Origin: Hyphomicrobiales bacterium
GTDB lineage: Bacteria; Pseudomonadota; Alphaproteobacteria; Rhizobiales; Rhizobiaceae
Length of the DNA stretch: 64,000 nucleotides
Reading direction: 5' to 3'
NCBI GenBank assembly: GCA_900472625.1
Contig: UCIT01000085.1
Coordinates: 1-64,000 of the forward strand
A model generated the notes under the pieces. The model did not search any database and was not told the DNA's origin. It was given only the letters and a program-made list of their open reading frames with translations. Within the stretch, counting starts at the first letter, position 1; each line of letters begins with the position of its first letter. Below are positions 35,433-44,253 of the stretch, piece by piece. The position numbers and the translations under genes are program-made.

Positions 35433-36992
35433 ATGTTCTTCGACTGGATGTCCGACCCGTCCGCCTGGGTGGGTCTCGCAACCCTTATCGTGCTCGAGAT
35501 CGTTCTCGGCATCGACAATCTCGTCTTCATCGCCATTCTGGCCGACAAGCTGCCGCCGCACGAGCGCGACCGCGCCCGTCTCGTCGGCCTCGGCCTTGCG
35601 CTGTTCATCCGGCTTGGCCTGCTGGCCTCGATCGCCTGGATCGTAACGCTGACCACGCCGCTGTTCTCCGTCATGGAGTTCAGCTTCTCCGGCCGCGACA
35701 TCATTCTCCTGATCGGCGGCGTGTTCCTGCTGTTCAAGGGAACGATGGAGCTGCATGAGCGGCTGGAAGGCCATGTGGAGACTTCCGAGAAGAAGGTCGT
35801 GCATGCCGTTTTCTGGCAGGTGATCGTGCAGATCGTCGTGCTCGACGCGATCTTCTCGCTCGACAGCGTGATTACCGCCGTCGGCATGGTGCAGCATCTG
35901 CCCGTGATGATGATCGCCGTCGTCATCGCCATCGGCTTCATGCTGCTTTTGTCGAAGCCGCTAACCGCCTTCGTCAACAAACACCCGACCGTCGTCATCC
36001 TCTGCCTCGGCTTCCTGATGATGATCGGCTTCTCGCTGATCATCGAGGGTTTTGGCGTGCACCTGGCCAAGGGCTATCTCTACGCCGCGATCGGCTTCTC
36101 CGTGATCATCGAATCGCTGAACCAGCTGGCGCGTCACAATCGCGAGCGGTTGATCACGCCGAGCAACATCCGCGAACGCACCGCCGACGCCGTGCTCGGC
36201 CTTCTCGGCGGCAAGCGGCCGCAGGTGACGCTGGGGACGACGGCCGATCTGATCGCAGAACAGGCGGCGGAAGAGGACGTGTTCTCCAACGAGGAGAAGG
36301 ACATGATCCAGGGCGTGCTGACGCTTGCCGGACGGTCGGCCAAGTCGATCATGACGCCGCGCATCGACATCGACTGGCTCGATCTCGATGGGCCGCAAGA
36401 CGAATTGCAGCGGCGGATCGTCGATCTCGGCCATTCGCGCTTTCCCGTGGCGCGCGGCAGCCTCGACAATTTCATCGGCGTCGCCAGCGCCCGCGACCTC
36501 TTGCGCGACTTGATCGTCGATGGCGCAATCAACCCGGAGCGATCGATCCGTGAGCCCTTCGTGGTGCATGAGAGCATCAGCGCGCTGAAGCTGATGGAAC
36601 AGTTGCGCCATTCCACCGCCGCCGTCGCCTTCGTTCTCGACGAATACGGCGATCTCGAAGGCATGGTGACGCCGACCGACCTGCTCGAAGCGATCGCTGG
36701 CGAATTCCCCGACGAGGACGAGGAGAAACTGTCGATGGAGCGCGGCGAGGACGGCTCGCTGACCATCGACGGCTGGGTGGATATCCGGCTGGCCTCGAAG
36801 CTGATCGACGTCGACCTGGTCGACGAGACCGACCGCTTCTCGACGCTGGCCGGTTTCATTCTCTGGCGGCTGGGACATTTGCCGCAGGTGGGCGAGATTG
36901 TCCGGTTCGAGGAACTGACATTCGAAGTCGTCTCGCTCGATGGCCGCAACATCGACAAGATCAGGATCAAGCGTATCGAAGACGCGGATTGA
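35433..36992 (+). CDS. TerC-family membrane protein fused to CBS and CorC/HlyC domains
   Basis: The 519-residue protein starts with a TerC-like domain of about seven helices (residues 1-225; LEIVLGIDNLVFIAILADKLP and LDAIFSLDSVITAVGM, each with the Asp residues thought to bind metal). A CBS pair follows (about 290-410; IMTPRIDIDWLDLD and VAFVLDEYGDLEGMVTPTDLLEAI), then a CorC_HlyC domain (about 425-515). The same architecture is found in E. coli YegH and YoaE. The TerC family exports manganese or supports metal loading at the membrane; the fused domains suggest regulation. ATG at 35433 follows a TTG. Confidence 0.9.
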   Translation: MFFDWMSDPSAWVGLATLIVLEIVLGIDNLVFIAILADKLPPHERDRARLVGLGLALFIRLGLLASIAWIVTLTTPLFSVMEFSFSGRDIILLIGGVFLLFKGTMELHERLEGHVETSEKKVVHAVFWQVIVQIVVLDAIFSLDSVITAVGMVQHLPVMMIAVVIAIGFMLLLSKPLTAFVNKHPTVVILCLGFLMMIGFSLIIEGFGVHLAKGYLYAAIGFSVIIESLNQLARHNRERLITPSNIRERTADAVLGLLGGKRPQVTLGTTADLIAEQAAEEDVFSNEEKDMIQGVLTLAGRSAKSIMTPRIDIDWLDLDGPQDELQRRIVDLGHSRFPVARGSLDNFIGVASARDLLRDLIVDGAINPERSIREPFVVHESISALKLMEQLRHSTAAVAFVLDEYGDLEGMVTPTDLLEAIAGEFPDEDEEKLSMERGEDGSLTIDGWVDIRLASKLIDVDLVDETDRFSTLAGFILWRLGHLPQVGEIVRFEELTFEVVSLDGRNIDKIRIKRIEDAD

Positions 36993-37006
36993 ACAGGAGA
37001 ATGCCG

Positions 37007-37777
37007 ATGGCATGGTCAGCAAGCCAGTATGTCAAATTCGAGGACGAGCGCACCCGCCCGGCGCGGGATCTTCTAGCGCAGGTGCCGCTGGAGACGGTCA
37101 CGCATGCAGTCGATCTCGGTTGCGGCCCGGGCAACTCGACGGAACTGATCATCGACCGCTACGGCGCCTCCGGCGTCACCGGGCTCGACAGTGATGAGAA
37201 CATGCTGGAGGCGGCGCGCAAGCGCCTGCCGGGCACGACCTTCACGCAGGCCGATCTCGCCACCTGGCAGCCGGAACAACCGGTCGATCTGCTGTTCGCC
37301 AACGCCGTGTTTCAGTGGCTGCCCGAGCATCTCGACATTTTCGACCGGCTGATGGACGGGCTGGCGCCCGGCGGGGTGCTGGCTGTGCAGATGCCCGACA
37401 ACCTGACTGAGCCGACGCATCTGCTGATGGAGGAAACGGCGCATGCAGGTCCATGGAAAGCGGCCTTCGAGGCGAGGAGCGTTCGCCGCAAGCCGCTGCC
37501 GCCGCCCTCCACCTATTACTCCAGGCTGATCGCCAAGGCCAAGCGCATCGACATCTGGCACACCATTTACAACCACCCGATGGCGGATGCGGCAGCGATC
37601 GTCGAATGGGTCAAGGGCACCGGCCTGCGCCCCTATCTCGACCATGCCGGCGAAGCGCATCGCGAGGCCTATCTGGCGGATTACCTCGGGCGGGTGGAGA
37701 AGGCCTATCCTGAGATGTCGGATGGTCGGGTGCTGCTCCGGTTTCCGCGGATCTTCATGGTGGCGGTGAAGGGGTAG
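37007..37777 (+). CDS. tam: Trans-aconitate 2-methyltransferase
   Basis: The 256-residue SAM-dependent enzyme methylates trans-aconitate, which would otherwise inhibit the citric acid cycle. It has the class I motif VDLGCGPGNST at about residues 36-46, then GLDSDENMLEAARKRLP and the ANAVFQWLPEH segment, all typical of Tam. AGGAG is seven bases upstream of the ATG at 37007, better than the ATG at 37001. It follows the TerC-type gene by 14 bases and is probably cotranscribed with it. Confidence 0.9.
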   Translation: MAWSASQYVKFEDERTRPARDLLAQVPLETVTHAVDLGCGPGNSTELIIDRYGASGVTGLDSDENMLEAARKRLPGTTFTQADLATWQPEQPVDLLFANAVFQWLPEHLDIFDRLMDGLAPGGVLAVQMPDNLTEPTHLLMEETAHAGPWKAAFEARSVRRKPLPPPSTYYSRLIAKAKRIDIWHTIYNHPMADAAAIVEWVKGTGLRPYLDHAGEAHREAYLADYLGRVEKAYPEMSDGRVLLRFPRIFMVAVKG

Positions 37778-37786
37778 CGGTGGCGA

Positions 37787-38098
37787 CTACCCGTCCGCCG
37801 CCTCGGCCGAAAGTGCCACGTCACGACCGCGATGAAACAAGCGAAGGATCGTGACCTCTTCGCCGTCGATCCTGAAGGCTATTGTTGCACGCCTGTGGTA
37901 GCCAACAATGCGCAGACCAGGAGACAAATCATCCCGTCGCGTTCCGCGCTGAGGAAAGGTCTCAAAGCTCAGGCAGTAGTCGTAGAGTTTTGAGACATAT
38001 TCCCGTGCTCGCCACGGGCCGGCTTCGGAAAGAATATACGCGTGAAGATCATTTAGATCCTGGATGGCTTCCGGCGAGAATACCACCCGGTAGTTCAT
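37787..38098 (-). CDS. parE: ParE/RelE-family toxin, second locus
   Basis: The 103-residue toxin has the complete fold: MNYRVVFSPEAIQDLNDLHAYI, the RARE helix, FPQRGTRRDDLSPGLRIVGYHRRATIAFRI and the last strand VTILRLFHRGRDVA. Unlike the toxin at 6700-7029 its C-terminus is in frame. The target could be DNA gyrase (ParE type) or translating mRNA (RelE type). Its start overlaps the end of the antitoxin by 50 bases. Confidence 0.85.
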   Translation of the reverse strand: MNYRVVFSPEAIQDLNDLHAYILSEAGPWRAREYVSKLYDYCLSFETFPQRGTRRDDLSPGLRIVGYHRRATIAFRIDGEEVTILRLFHRGRDVALSAEAADG

Positions 38099-38384
38099 CT
38101 TTCGCGCCCCTTTCCTTCTCGTTCGCATCCATCGCCGCCCAGATCTGCTGGCGCGCCTCGGTGGCCGATACCGCTAGCGAGGGATCGGCGTCCAACGCCT
38201 TTATTGTCGGCACCACCTCTTCGCGAAGCCACTTTTCGACAGCCGCATCCTGATTGGCGAGCGCCCTCAAGCCGTCGCGAATAACTTCGCTTTCGCTGGC
38301 ATATTCTCCGGACCTAACCTTGTCCTTCACCATCTCAGCCATGTCGATGGGAAGCGTAATGCTGAGTGCTCGGGTTGTTCTCAT
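38049..38384 (-). CDS. parD: ParD-family ribbon-helix-helix antitoxin, second locus
   Basis: The 111-residue protein has an N-terminal ribbon-helix-helix (RALSITLPIDMAEMVKDKVRSGEYASESEVIRDGLRAL) and a long charged C-terminus, about 25 residues longer than the first ParD here. It is upstream of and overlaps its toxin. A 7-3-7 inverted repeat at 38402-38418 lies just ahead of the start. Confidence 0.86.
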   Translation of the reverse strand: MRTTRALSITLPIDMAEMVKDKVRSGEYASESEVIRDGLRALANQDAAVEKWLREEVVPTIKALDADPSLAVSATEARQQIWAAMDANEKERGAKDELPGGILAGSHPGSK

Positions 38385-38401
38385 GGTCGGACCTCGAATG
38401 G

Positions 38402-38418
38402 GTAGGATTTAATACTAT
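38402..38418. promoter_or_regulatory. Probable ParD operator, second locus
   Basis: GTAGGAT at 38402-38408 is followed by TTA and then ATACTAT, a five-of-seven match to the inverted half. Left half and geometry are the same as at 7316-7332 upstream of the other parD. Confidence 0.5.
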
Positions 38419-38531
38419 CAGAATCGCCGCACTGAATGAAGATGGCTTATCGCGTCGCGACGCTCCTGCTATCCCGCTTGCGACCCACCCCGCCTGCTCT
38501 ATATTCGCCCTTCGATATCAAGGAGATCATC

Positions 38532-40046
38532 ATGGACGCAGCTCCCAGCCCGCCGGTCACGCTTGTCATCTTCGGCGCCACCGGCGACCTGACGCGCCGC
38601 CTGCTCGTTCCCGCCATCATCAATCTGACGCAGAGCGGGCTGACCGGCGACGATCTGCGCATTCTCGGCATCGGTATCGAGCCGGGAGACGACGCCATGC
38701 TGGTGGGGCGGCTCGATGATTTTCTGAAGACGCTCGACGATGGCGGTGCGCATGCGGCGAGCGATGGCTGGAAGCGGCTGCGGCAGCGGATCTCCTATAC
38801 GTCGGGCGATTTCACCAAGGATGAGATCTACCTCGACATCAAGGCACGGCTGGCAAACAGCAATGCCGCTTTCTATCTCGCCGTGCCGCCACAATTCTTC
38901 GGCACGATCGTCGAGAAGCTTTCGGAACACGGGCTGATGAGCGAAAGCGAGACCTGCTTCCGTCGCATCGCCATCGAGAAGCCCTTCGGCACAGATCTCG
39001 CCTCCGCCAAGGCACTGAACGCGCGCATTCTCGCCAAGGTCGCCGAAAGCCAAGTCTACCGGCTTGATCACTTTCTCGGCAAGGAAACGGTGCAGAACAT
39101 CCTGACGACCCGCTTTGCCAACATGATGATCGAAGCGCTGTGGAACAACAACTATATCGACCACGTACAGATCACCGCTGCCGAGACGGTGGATGTCGGC
39201 AGCCGCGGCAAATTCTATGACGCGACAGGTGCCCTGCGCGACATGGTGCCGAACCATCTCTTCCAGCTTCTGGCGATGATCGCGATGGAAGCGCCGAACG
39301 GATTTGGCGCCGAGGCGATCCGCAGCGAGAAGAGCAAGGCGCTGAGCGCCTTGCGCATCTACACGCCCGAGGAAGCAGCGGAGCATGGCGTGCGCGGCGC
39401 CTACGCCGGCGGACAGCTCAATGGCAACGAGATCACCGCCTTTCGCGAGAGCAAGGACGTTTCGCCAGACAGCCACACGGAGACCTTCGTCGCGGTGAAG
39501 CTCTATGTCGATACCTGGCGCTGGGCCGGCGTGCCCTTCTATCTCAGGACCGGCAAGGCGATGACGGCGCGCGATACGGAGATCGTCGTGACCTTCCGGC
39601 AGGTGCCGTTCGCGCAGTTTCGCGAAACCGACATCAAGCGCAGCCTGCCGCCGAACCGGCTGGTCATCCAGGTGCAGCCCGACGAGGGTCTGAGCGTGGA
39701 GCTGTCGATCAAGTCGCCGGGGCTCTCGGTTGATACCGTGCCGGTGTCTCTCGACTTCCGCTATGCCGACAAATTCGACATCGGCAAGATGACAGGCTAT
39801 GAATCCCTGCTCTACGACCTTTTTATCGGCGACCAGACGCTGTTCCAGCGCGCTGACGGCATCGAGGCCGGGTGGGCGGCCGTGCAGCCTTTCCTCGACA
39901 TGTGGGGCGCGAGCAGCGAGCAACCGGAGACTTACCTGCCGGGCAGCATGGGGCCCGATGGTGCCGATCAATTGATCCGCAAGGATGGGCGGCAGTGGCA
40001 TGCGCTCGGCGTCATCCTGCACAACCAGAAAACATCAAAAGAATGA
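38532..40046 (+). CDS. zwf: Glucose-6-phosphate 1-dehydrogenase
   Basis: The 504-residue enzyme oxidises glucose-6-phosphate to 6-phosphogluconolactone and makes NADPH, feeding the Entner-Doudoroff and pentose phosphate routes. The coenzyme motif GATGDLTRR is at about residues 15-23 and the substrate and catalytic motif RLDHFLGKE at about 176-184, with the later EKPFG motif also present. AAGGAG lies six bases before the ATG; the frame is open 32 codons further upstream. The usual partners pgl and edd are not next to it, so it may be a second zwf copy. Confidence 0.93.
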   Translation: MDAAPSPPVTLVIFGATGDLTRRLLVPAIINLTQSGLTGDDLRILGIGIEPGDDAMLVGRLDDFLKTLDDGGAHAASDGWKRLRQRISYTSGDFTKDEIYLDIKARLANSNAAFYLAVPPQFFGTIVEKLSEHGLMSESETCFRRIAIEKPFGTDLASAKALNARILAKVAESQVYRLDHFLGKETVQNILTTRFANMMIEALWNNNYIDHVQITAAETVDVGSRGKFYDATGALRDMVPNHLFQLLAMIAMEAPNGFGAEAIRSEKSKALSALRIYTPEEAAEHGVRGAYAGGQLNGNEITAFRESKDVSPDSHTETFVAVKLYVDTWRWAGVPFYLRTGKAMTARDTEIVVTFRQVPFAQFRETDIKRSLPPNRLVIQVQPDEGLSVELSIKSPGLSVDTVPVSLDFRYADKFDIGKMTGYESLLYDLFIGDQTLFQRADGIEAGWAAVQPFLDMWGASSEQPETYLPGSMGPDGADQLIRKDGRQWHALGVILHNQKTSKE

Positions 40047-40182
40047 AATACACCTTATTGTTAGTATATTTGCCGTCAAAAGCGAGCTCCTGATATTATA
40101 CCCAAATAAAGCCCGTATGATTTGATGGTTAAATCGTGGCCTTGCGACACAAAGGCGGTGGTCCTTACAAACAAGGTAGAAG

Positions 40183-40290
40183 TTGACTGGTTACGCCGCC
40201 AGACGCAGAATTTTCAGGCTGACCGCGTTGCTTTTTCCAGTGCGACAAAGAAAGCGGGCCCGTCAAACCCCGGCGGGCCTTTCTTTCTCT
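40183..40290 (+). ncRNA. Candidate small RNA between zwf and the next gene
   Basis: TTGACT at 40183-40188 and CAGAAT at 40206-40211, 17 bases apart, form a plausible promoter. About 75 bases downstream, GGCCCG at 40257-40262 pairs with CGGGCC at 40274-40279, and AAAGAAA at 40247-40253 pairs with TTTCTTT at 40280-40286, giving a strong terminator. The 363-base gap 40047-40409 has no ORF of note. The terminator could also simply end zwf. Confidence 0.35.
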
Positions 40291-40409
40291 GTAGTTGCCT
40301 TTTTGCTCTAGTCAGACAAAAGAATCGAATTGTTAATGGCCGATTAACATATTTACTTGCGCTCTTCGATGGCCTTGTTAAATCTACCCTCTAATCTGGG
40401 GTATTGAGA

Positions 40410-40616
40410 ATGACGGATATTCAATCTTCCAAGAATCGTGCCAATTCAGACCAGAGAATGGAGACCTGCCGGTCCGAATTCGAACCCATGCTCTTCGAAC
40501 TGATCCGCGACGGAGAGAAGAGAGGCTGGAAGGCGGCCGAAATTGCCATGGCGCTCGCCGATGCAGCCGATGACGTGATCCTGAAGCTGGCGCGGGAAAC
40601 AAAAAGCAAGCACTGA
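40410..40616 (+). CDS. Small conserved-looking hypothetical protein
   Basis: The 68-residue product (MTDIQSSKNRANSDQRMETC, then FEPMLFELIRDGEKRGWKAAEIAMALADAADDVILKLA) is mostly helical and amphipathic, without signal peptide. GGGG lies eight bases before the ATG. The GWKAAEIAMALADAADD part looks like a conserved rhizobial small protein, but I cannot name a family or function. Confidence 0.6.
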   Translation: MTDIQSSKNRANSDQRMETCRSEFEPMLFELIRDGEKRGWKAAEIAMALADAADDVILKLARETKSKH

Positions 40617-40796
40617 GACGCTCCGGTCGACCGGACGGCTATTCGCACCCGGCATTGATATTCCTGGCCGAAACCCACTTTCGGCGAGCGGCGATAACAC
40701 ATACATTCAGAAGTGATTTGGTCTGGTGATTTGGCCCTGCGAGTTTGCTCGGCCGGTTCATGCGGGCGGTGTTGTCGTGCAATGACGGGAGACGAT

Positions 40797-41216
40797 ATGC
40801 AGTGGTTTGCCGCAGCGCTTCTGGCTTGCGGATGCGTCAATCTGGCGGAGTTCGCCGATTTTCCGCCGGCTGTGGATTATATCGCCAAGACGAGCTGCAG
40901 CGTCAGCGCCGAGCCGGCGCGATGCCGGGGCACCCGGGCGGGCTGGGAGGTGACCTATGCGCGCGCAGTTGGCGGCAAAGTTGACGACCAGCGGACGGTT
41001 GCGCTGTGCCTTAGCACGGGCTGCGACACGGCCATCGTCGAGGAACACGTGCTCGGCTGCGCGTGGCGGCATGTCATCGCTGGAAAGAACCAAGCCGATG
41101 CGGATCGCGCGGCCGTCGAAGTGGCTTGCGGCGGAGATGTGCTCGACGCCGCCGACCGGCAGACGGCGCGGGATCAGGCGAGCGTGTGGCTGCAATTGCT
41201 TGCGGTGACGCAGTAG
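40797..41216 (+). CDS. Exported hypothetical protein
   Basis: The 139-residue product begins MQWFAAALLACGCVNLAEF, a short hydrophobic start that may be a signal peptide. It has eight or more cysteines (TSCSVSAEPARCRG, LCLSTGCDTA, LGCAWRH, VACGGD), suggesting a disulfide-stabilised periplasmic protein. GGGAG lies five bases upstream of the ATG. I recognise no domain. Confidence 0.6.
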   Translation: MQWFAAALLACGCVNLAEFADFPPAVDYIAKTSCSVSAEPARCRGTRAGWEVTYARAVGGKVDDQRTVALCLSTGCDTAIVEEHVLGCAWRHVIAGKNQADADRAAVEVACGGDVLDAADRQTARDQASVWLQLLAVTQ

Positions 41217-41275
41217 GCTTTTACGGGGCGGCTGGCTTCACGATCACGAGAAGATCGCCTGCCCACCAACCAAAA

Positions 41276-41297
41276 ACGGGCGGAAAAATCCGCCCGT
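41276..41297 (-). terminator. Intrinsic terminator of the leftward gene at 41322
   Basis: ACGGGCGGA at 41276-41284 pairs with TCCGCCCGT at 41289-41297. On the minus strand it is followed by TTTTTGG. Confidence 0.8.
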
Positions 41298-41321
41298 TCG
41301 CCAGATCATGCAAACGTCACA

Positions 41322-41717
41322 TCAGACGAACTGGCTGAGCCCGGGCACCGAGCTCACCACTTCGTCGACCACGTCCTTGCCGGCGTGCTGTTCGGCGACT
41401 GCCAGCGTTTCCTTGGCGAGCGAGGTGATCTCGCTCATGCCGAGGCCTTCGGCCATCAGTTGCTGACCGAGCGCCATGACGCCACCGCCGCCCAGCGCAC
41501 CCATGATGCTGCCGAGAATGCCGCCGCCGCCGGTTTCGCCGGCGCCGTTGTACTGGGCCACCAGATCGGATGCGCCGGGAATGGCGGCGATCATCTTGGC
41601 GACCGGGCCATCGGCCGCTTCGCGCTGGAGGAAGCCGAGCATCATGCCGACGGCCTTTTCAGCCACCTCGGGCGGAATGCCCACACGCGCGGCAACCTGA
41701 TCTACGATTTCGTTCAT
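41322..41717 (-). CDS. DUF2267/DUF2780-like small protein, unknown function
   Basis: The 131-residue protein starts MNEIVDQVAARVGIPPEVAEKAVGMMLGFLQRE, a helical pattern seen in DUF2267/DUF2780-like proteins, then a flexible Gly-rich middle (GAGETGGGGILGSIMGALGGGG) and a C-terminal helical part (LAKETLAVAEQHAGKDVVDEVVSSVPGLSQFV). GGAGG lies six bases upstream. No signal peptide is seen. Function is unknown, and the family assignment is by resemblance only. Confidence 0.65.
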   Translation of the reverse strand: MNEIVDQVAARVGIPPEVAEKAVGMMLGFLQREAADGPVAKMIAAIPGASDLVAQYNGAGETGGGGILGSIMGALGGGGVMALGQQLMAEGLGMSEITSLAKETLAVAEQHAGKDVVDEVVSSVPGLSQFV

Positions 41718-41978
41718 CATCGTCCTCCATTTTATTGACGTTAACGTCAACGTTAATCGACTTTATCCGGCAACTCAAGCCACTTGGGATAGGGCGGCGC
41801 CCTATTCCCGCTATGCGTCGCCCCGGTTTTCATTTGACCGGTTTTCCTTTGAACACAGACAGTTGTCCGCATTGAAGTCCCTGCTTATAACAGTCAAATC
41901 ATATTACAATGATTGTGCGGATTCTGCTCTCCGCATTTTGACGCAATCGGCGTCCGGCGCCGGCAGGGAGACTATTGC

Positions 41979-43535
41979 ATGCTCGAGGATGGCAAGATCT
42001 ATATCGGCACCAGCCGCAATCCGGATGACAGCATCAACACGCCCGAATATCTCGAGCTGAAGTTCGGCAACCGCCACGGGCTGGTCACCGGCGCCACCGG
42101 CACCGGTAAGACGGTGACGCTGCAGGTGATGGCCGAGGGGTTTGCGAGGGCGGGCGTGCCGGTCTTCTGCGCGGACATCAAGGGCGATCTGTCGGGCATC
42201 GCGTTGAAAGGCCAGCCGCAGGAGTGGATGACCAAGCGCGCCGAGCAGATCGGCTTCGACGATTACGAGGCGGACCAATTCCCCGTGATCTTCTGGGACC
42301 TGTTTGGCGAGAAGGGCCACCGGGTGCGCACCACCATCGCCGAGATGGGGCCTCTCCTGCTCGCCCGGCTGATGGATGCTTCCGAGCCGCAGGAAGGTGT
42401 GATCAACATCGCCTTCAAGATCGCCGACAAGGGCGGCCTGCCGCTGCTCGATCTCAAGGATTTCTCCTCGCTGCTGAACTACATGGGCGAGAACGCCACC
42501 GAGCTTTCCAGCCAGTACGGGCTGATCTCCAAGGCCTCCGTCGGCTCGATCCAGCGAGCGCTGCTGGTGCTCGAGCAGCAGGGCGCCGAGCACTTCTTCG
42601 GCGAGCCGGCGCTGAAGATCACCGACATCATGCGCAAGGACAATCGCGGTTACGGCCAGATCTCGGTGCTGGCCGCCGACAAGCTGATGATGAACCCGCG
42701 CCTCTACGCGACGTTCCTGCTCTGGCTCCTGTCGGAGCTGTTCGAGGAACTGCCCGAAGTGGGCGATCCGGAAAAGCCGAACCTGGTGTTGTTCTTCGAC
42801 GAAGCGCATCTTCTCTTCAACGACGCGCCGAAGGTGCTGACCGAGCGCGTCGAACAGGTGGTGCGCCTGATCCGCTCCAAGGGCGTCGGCGTCTATTTCG
42901 TCACCCAGAACCCGCTCGACGTGCCTGAGACGGTACTGGCGCAGCTCGGCAACCGGGTGCAGCATGCGCTGCGCGCCTATACGCCGCGCGAGCAGAAGGC
43001 GGTAAAGACGGCCGCCGACACGTTCCGCCCCAACCCTGCCTTCGACTGCGCCACCGTGATCACCACGCTCGGCACCGGCGAGGCGCTGGTCTCGACGCTT
43101 GAGGCCAAGGGCGCGCCTTCGATCGTCGAGCGCACGCTGATCCGGCCACCATCGGGCCGCGTCGGGCCGTTGACGGATGCGGAGCGCCAGCAGGTGATGG
43201 ACAAGAGCCCGGTGCTCGGCGTCTACGACGAAGACCTCGACCGCGAATCCGCCTTCGAGATTCTCGCGGCGCGGGCGCAGAAGGCATCCGATGCCGATGC
43301 CGCCAAGCAGGCGCAGCCGACACAGCCGACAGAAGGCAGCGCTTCCGGCCGCTGGACGCTGCCGGGCTTCGGCGACGACGACAAGGACGAGAAGCCGGCG
43401 CAGGGCCGGACGCGCTCGGCCGGATACCAGCGCGAGACGGTGGTGGAGGCGGCGATGAAGAGCGTGGCGCGCACGGTGGCGACGCAGGTCGGCCGGGCGC
43501 TGGTGCGCGGCATTCTCGGCAGCCTCAAACGGTAA
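41979..43535 (+). CDS. HerA/VirB4-like ATPase, DUF853 (YjgR-type)
   Basis: The 518-residue protein has Walker A GATGTGKT at residues 38-45 and Walker B LVLFFDEAHLLF (about 266-277), followed by the VEQVVRLIRSKGVGVYFVTQNPLDVP segment of HerA-FtsK ATPases. The start ILxGxS-like YIGTSRN and the C-terminal charged tail are typical of DUF853. Such proteins may form hexameric DNA or protein motors, but E. coli YjgR has no settled role. No nuclease partner (NurA, SIR2) is adjacent, so a defence role is not supported. GGGAG lies eight bases before the ATG. Confidence 0.85.
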   Translation: MLEDGKIYIGTSRNPDDSINTPEYLELKFGNRHGLVTGATGTGKTVTLQVMAEGFARAGVPVFCADIKGDLSGIALKGQPQEWMTKRAEQIGFDDYEADQFPVIFWDLFGEKGHRVRTTIAEMGPLLLARLMDASEPQEGVINIAFKIADKGGLPLLDLKDFSSLLNYMGENATELSSQYGLISKASVGSIQRALLVLEQQGAEHFFGEPALKITDIMRKDNRGYGQISVLAADKLMMNPRLYATFLLWLLSELFEELPEVGDPEKPNLVLFFDEAHLLFNDAPKVLTERVEQVVRLIRSKGVGVYFVTQNPLDVPETVLAQLGNRVQHALRAYTPREQKAVKTAADTFRPNPAFDCATVITTLGTGEALVSTLEAKGAPSIVERTLIRPPSGRVGPLTDAERQQVMDKSPVLGVYDEDLDRESAFEILAARAQKASDADAAKQAQPTQPTEGSASGRWTLPGFGDDDKDEKPAQGRTRSAGYQRETVVEAAMKSVARTVATQVGRALVRGILGSLKR

Positions 43536-43569
43536 TCTCCCCTCCTCTATTCTTTTCGGAAGCGACCCC

Positions 43570-43956
43570 GTGACGTTGATTTGGAGAGAGTTGAGCACTG
43601 CTGAGAAGCAGATCATCCAGCGGCTGGTGCGGCATGGCTCGCCCGGCGACATTCCGCCGGCATGGGACTGCGAACATTATCGCGCGGCCGAGATCGACGA
43701 TTTCGGCTCGCTGCGGCTCAGGCTGCGCGACAAGACGGATCTTGCCGTCGATCTGCCGACACAGCCCGTGGCCTCAGGCTATTTCGACGACAAGGAGGTT
43801 GCCGATCCCTACGGACCGCTGGTCGATGTCATCCTGTTTTCGGCAGCGGGACTGCTCTGCGAACTGCAGATCTATCGCAGCGACGGCGGCGCCATCTTGC
43901 GCCCTGTCGAAGCGGACGCGATCTTCCTGATTACCTCACACGCGTCGCACGGTTGA
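43570..43956 (+). CDS. Hypothetical protein, DUF6984-like
   Basis: The 128-residue product starts at GTG with CGGAAG eight bases upstream, 34 bases after the ATPase gene. It begins TLIWRELSTAEKQIIQRLV and has a beta-rich second half (VDVILFSAAGLLCELQIYRSDGGAILRP). The pattern resembles the small DUF6984 family of unknown function. Cotranscription with the ATPase is likely from spacing. Confidence 0.6.
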   Translation: MTLIWRELSTAEKQIIQRLVRHGSPGDIPPAWDCEHYRAAEIDDFGSLRLRLRDKTDLAVDLPTQPVASGYFDDKEVADPYGPLVDVILFSAAGLLCELQIYRSDGGAILRPVEADAIFLITSHASHG

Positions 43957-44009
43957 GTTTTCCTCGACGCAATGCTATCTGGTGAACAACCGAGAAAGGA
44001 GGGTTGCGC

Positions 44010-44081
44010 GTGACGATACATTTCCGATTCAATCGCCAGCGTGGCCCCGTCTACGCCCTGCAGATGCGTTTGCAGGGCTGA
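44010..44081 (+). CDS. Candidate leader peptide upstream of the ABC-F gene
   Basis: A 23-codon ORF starts at GTG six bases after a near-perfect Shine-Dalgarno (AAAGGAGGG at 43995-44003) and ends TGA. The peptide is basic (MTIHFRFNRQRGPVY then ALQMRLQG) and contains Arg-Gln-Arg, the charged-X-charged pattern seen in macrolide stalling peptides, and Arg-Gly-Pro. Its last codons form a perfect eight-base hairpin (GCCCTGCA at 44055-44062 with TGCAGGGC at 44071-44078). ABC-F genes are often controlled by such leaders. No clear terminator follows, so any control may be translational. It is an inference. Confidence 0.5.
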   Translation: MTIHFRFNRQRGPVYALQMRLQG

Positions 44082-44253
44082 CCAGAGACCGTTTCTCGAC
44101 ACTCTCTTCCTGGTCCGCCCCTCGTGGCACGGCAGATGCGAGCCCTGGCTTGCCTGCCCGTTTCTAGATCCCCCGAGCACAAGCATACGCGCGCGATGAT
44201 GGCTGCATGCCCCTCGCCGCGCGTTTGCCTGCTCGCCAGACCAGAGCAAGATC

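Noticed and set aside
35176..35433. Small open frame upstream of the TerC-type gene
   Set aside because: It has no ribosome site, low-complexity composition and no resemblance to a family.
41979..43535. HerA-like ATPase as part of a defence system
   Set aside because: No NurA, SIR2, DUF4297 or other nuclease partner is next to it. The sequence matches the widespread DUF853/YjgR housekeeping group.
41904..43652. Long open frame antisense to the HerA-like ATPase
   Set aside because: It is a shadow frame. The plus-strand gene has clear Walker motifs and a ribosome site.
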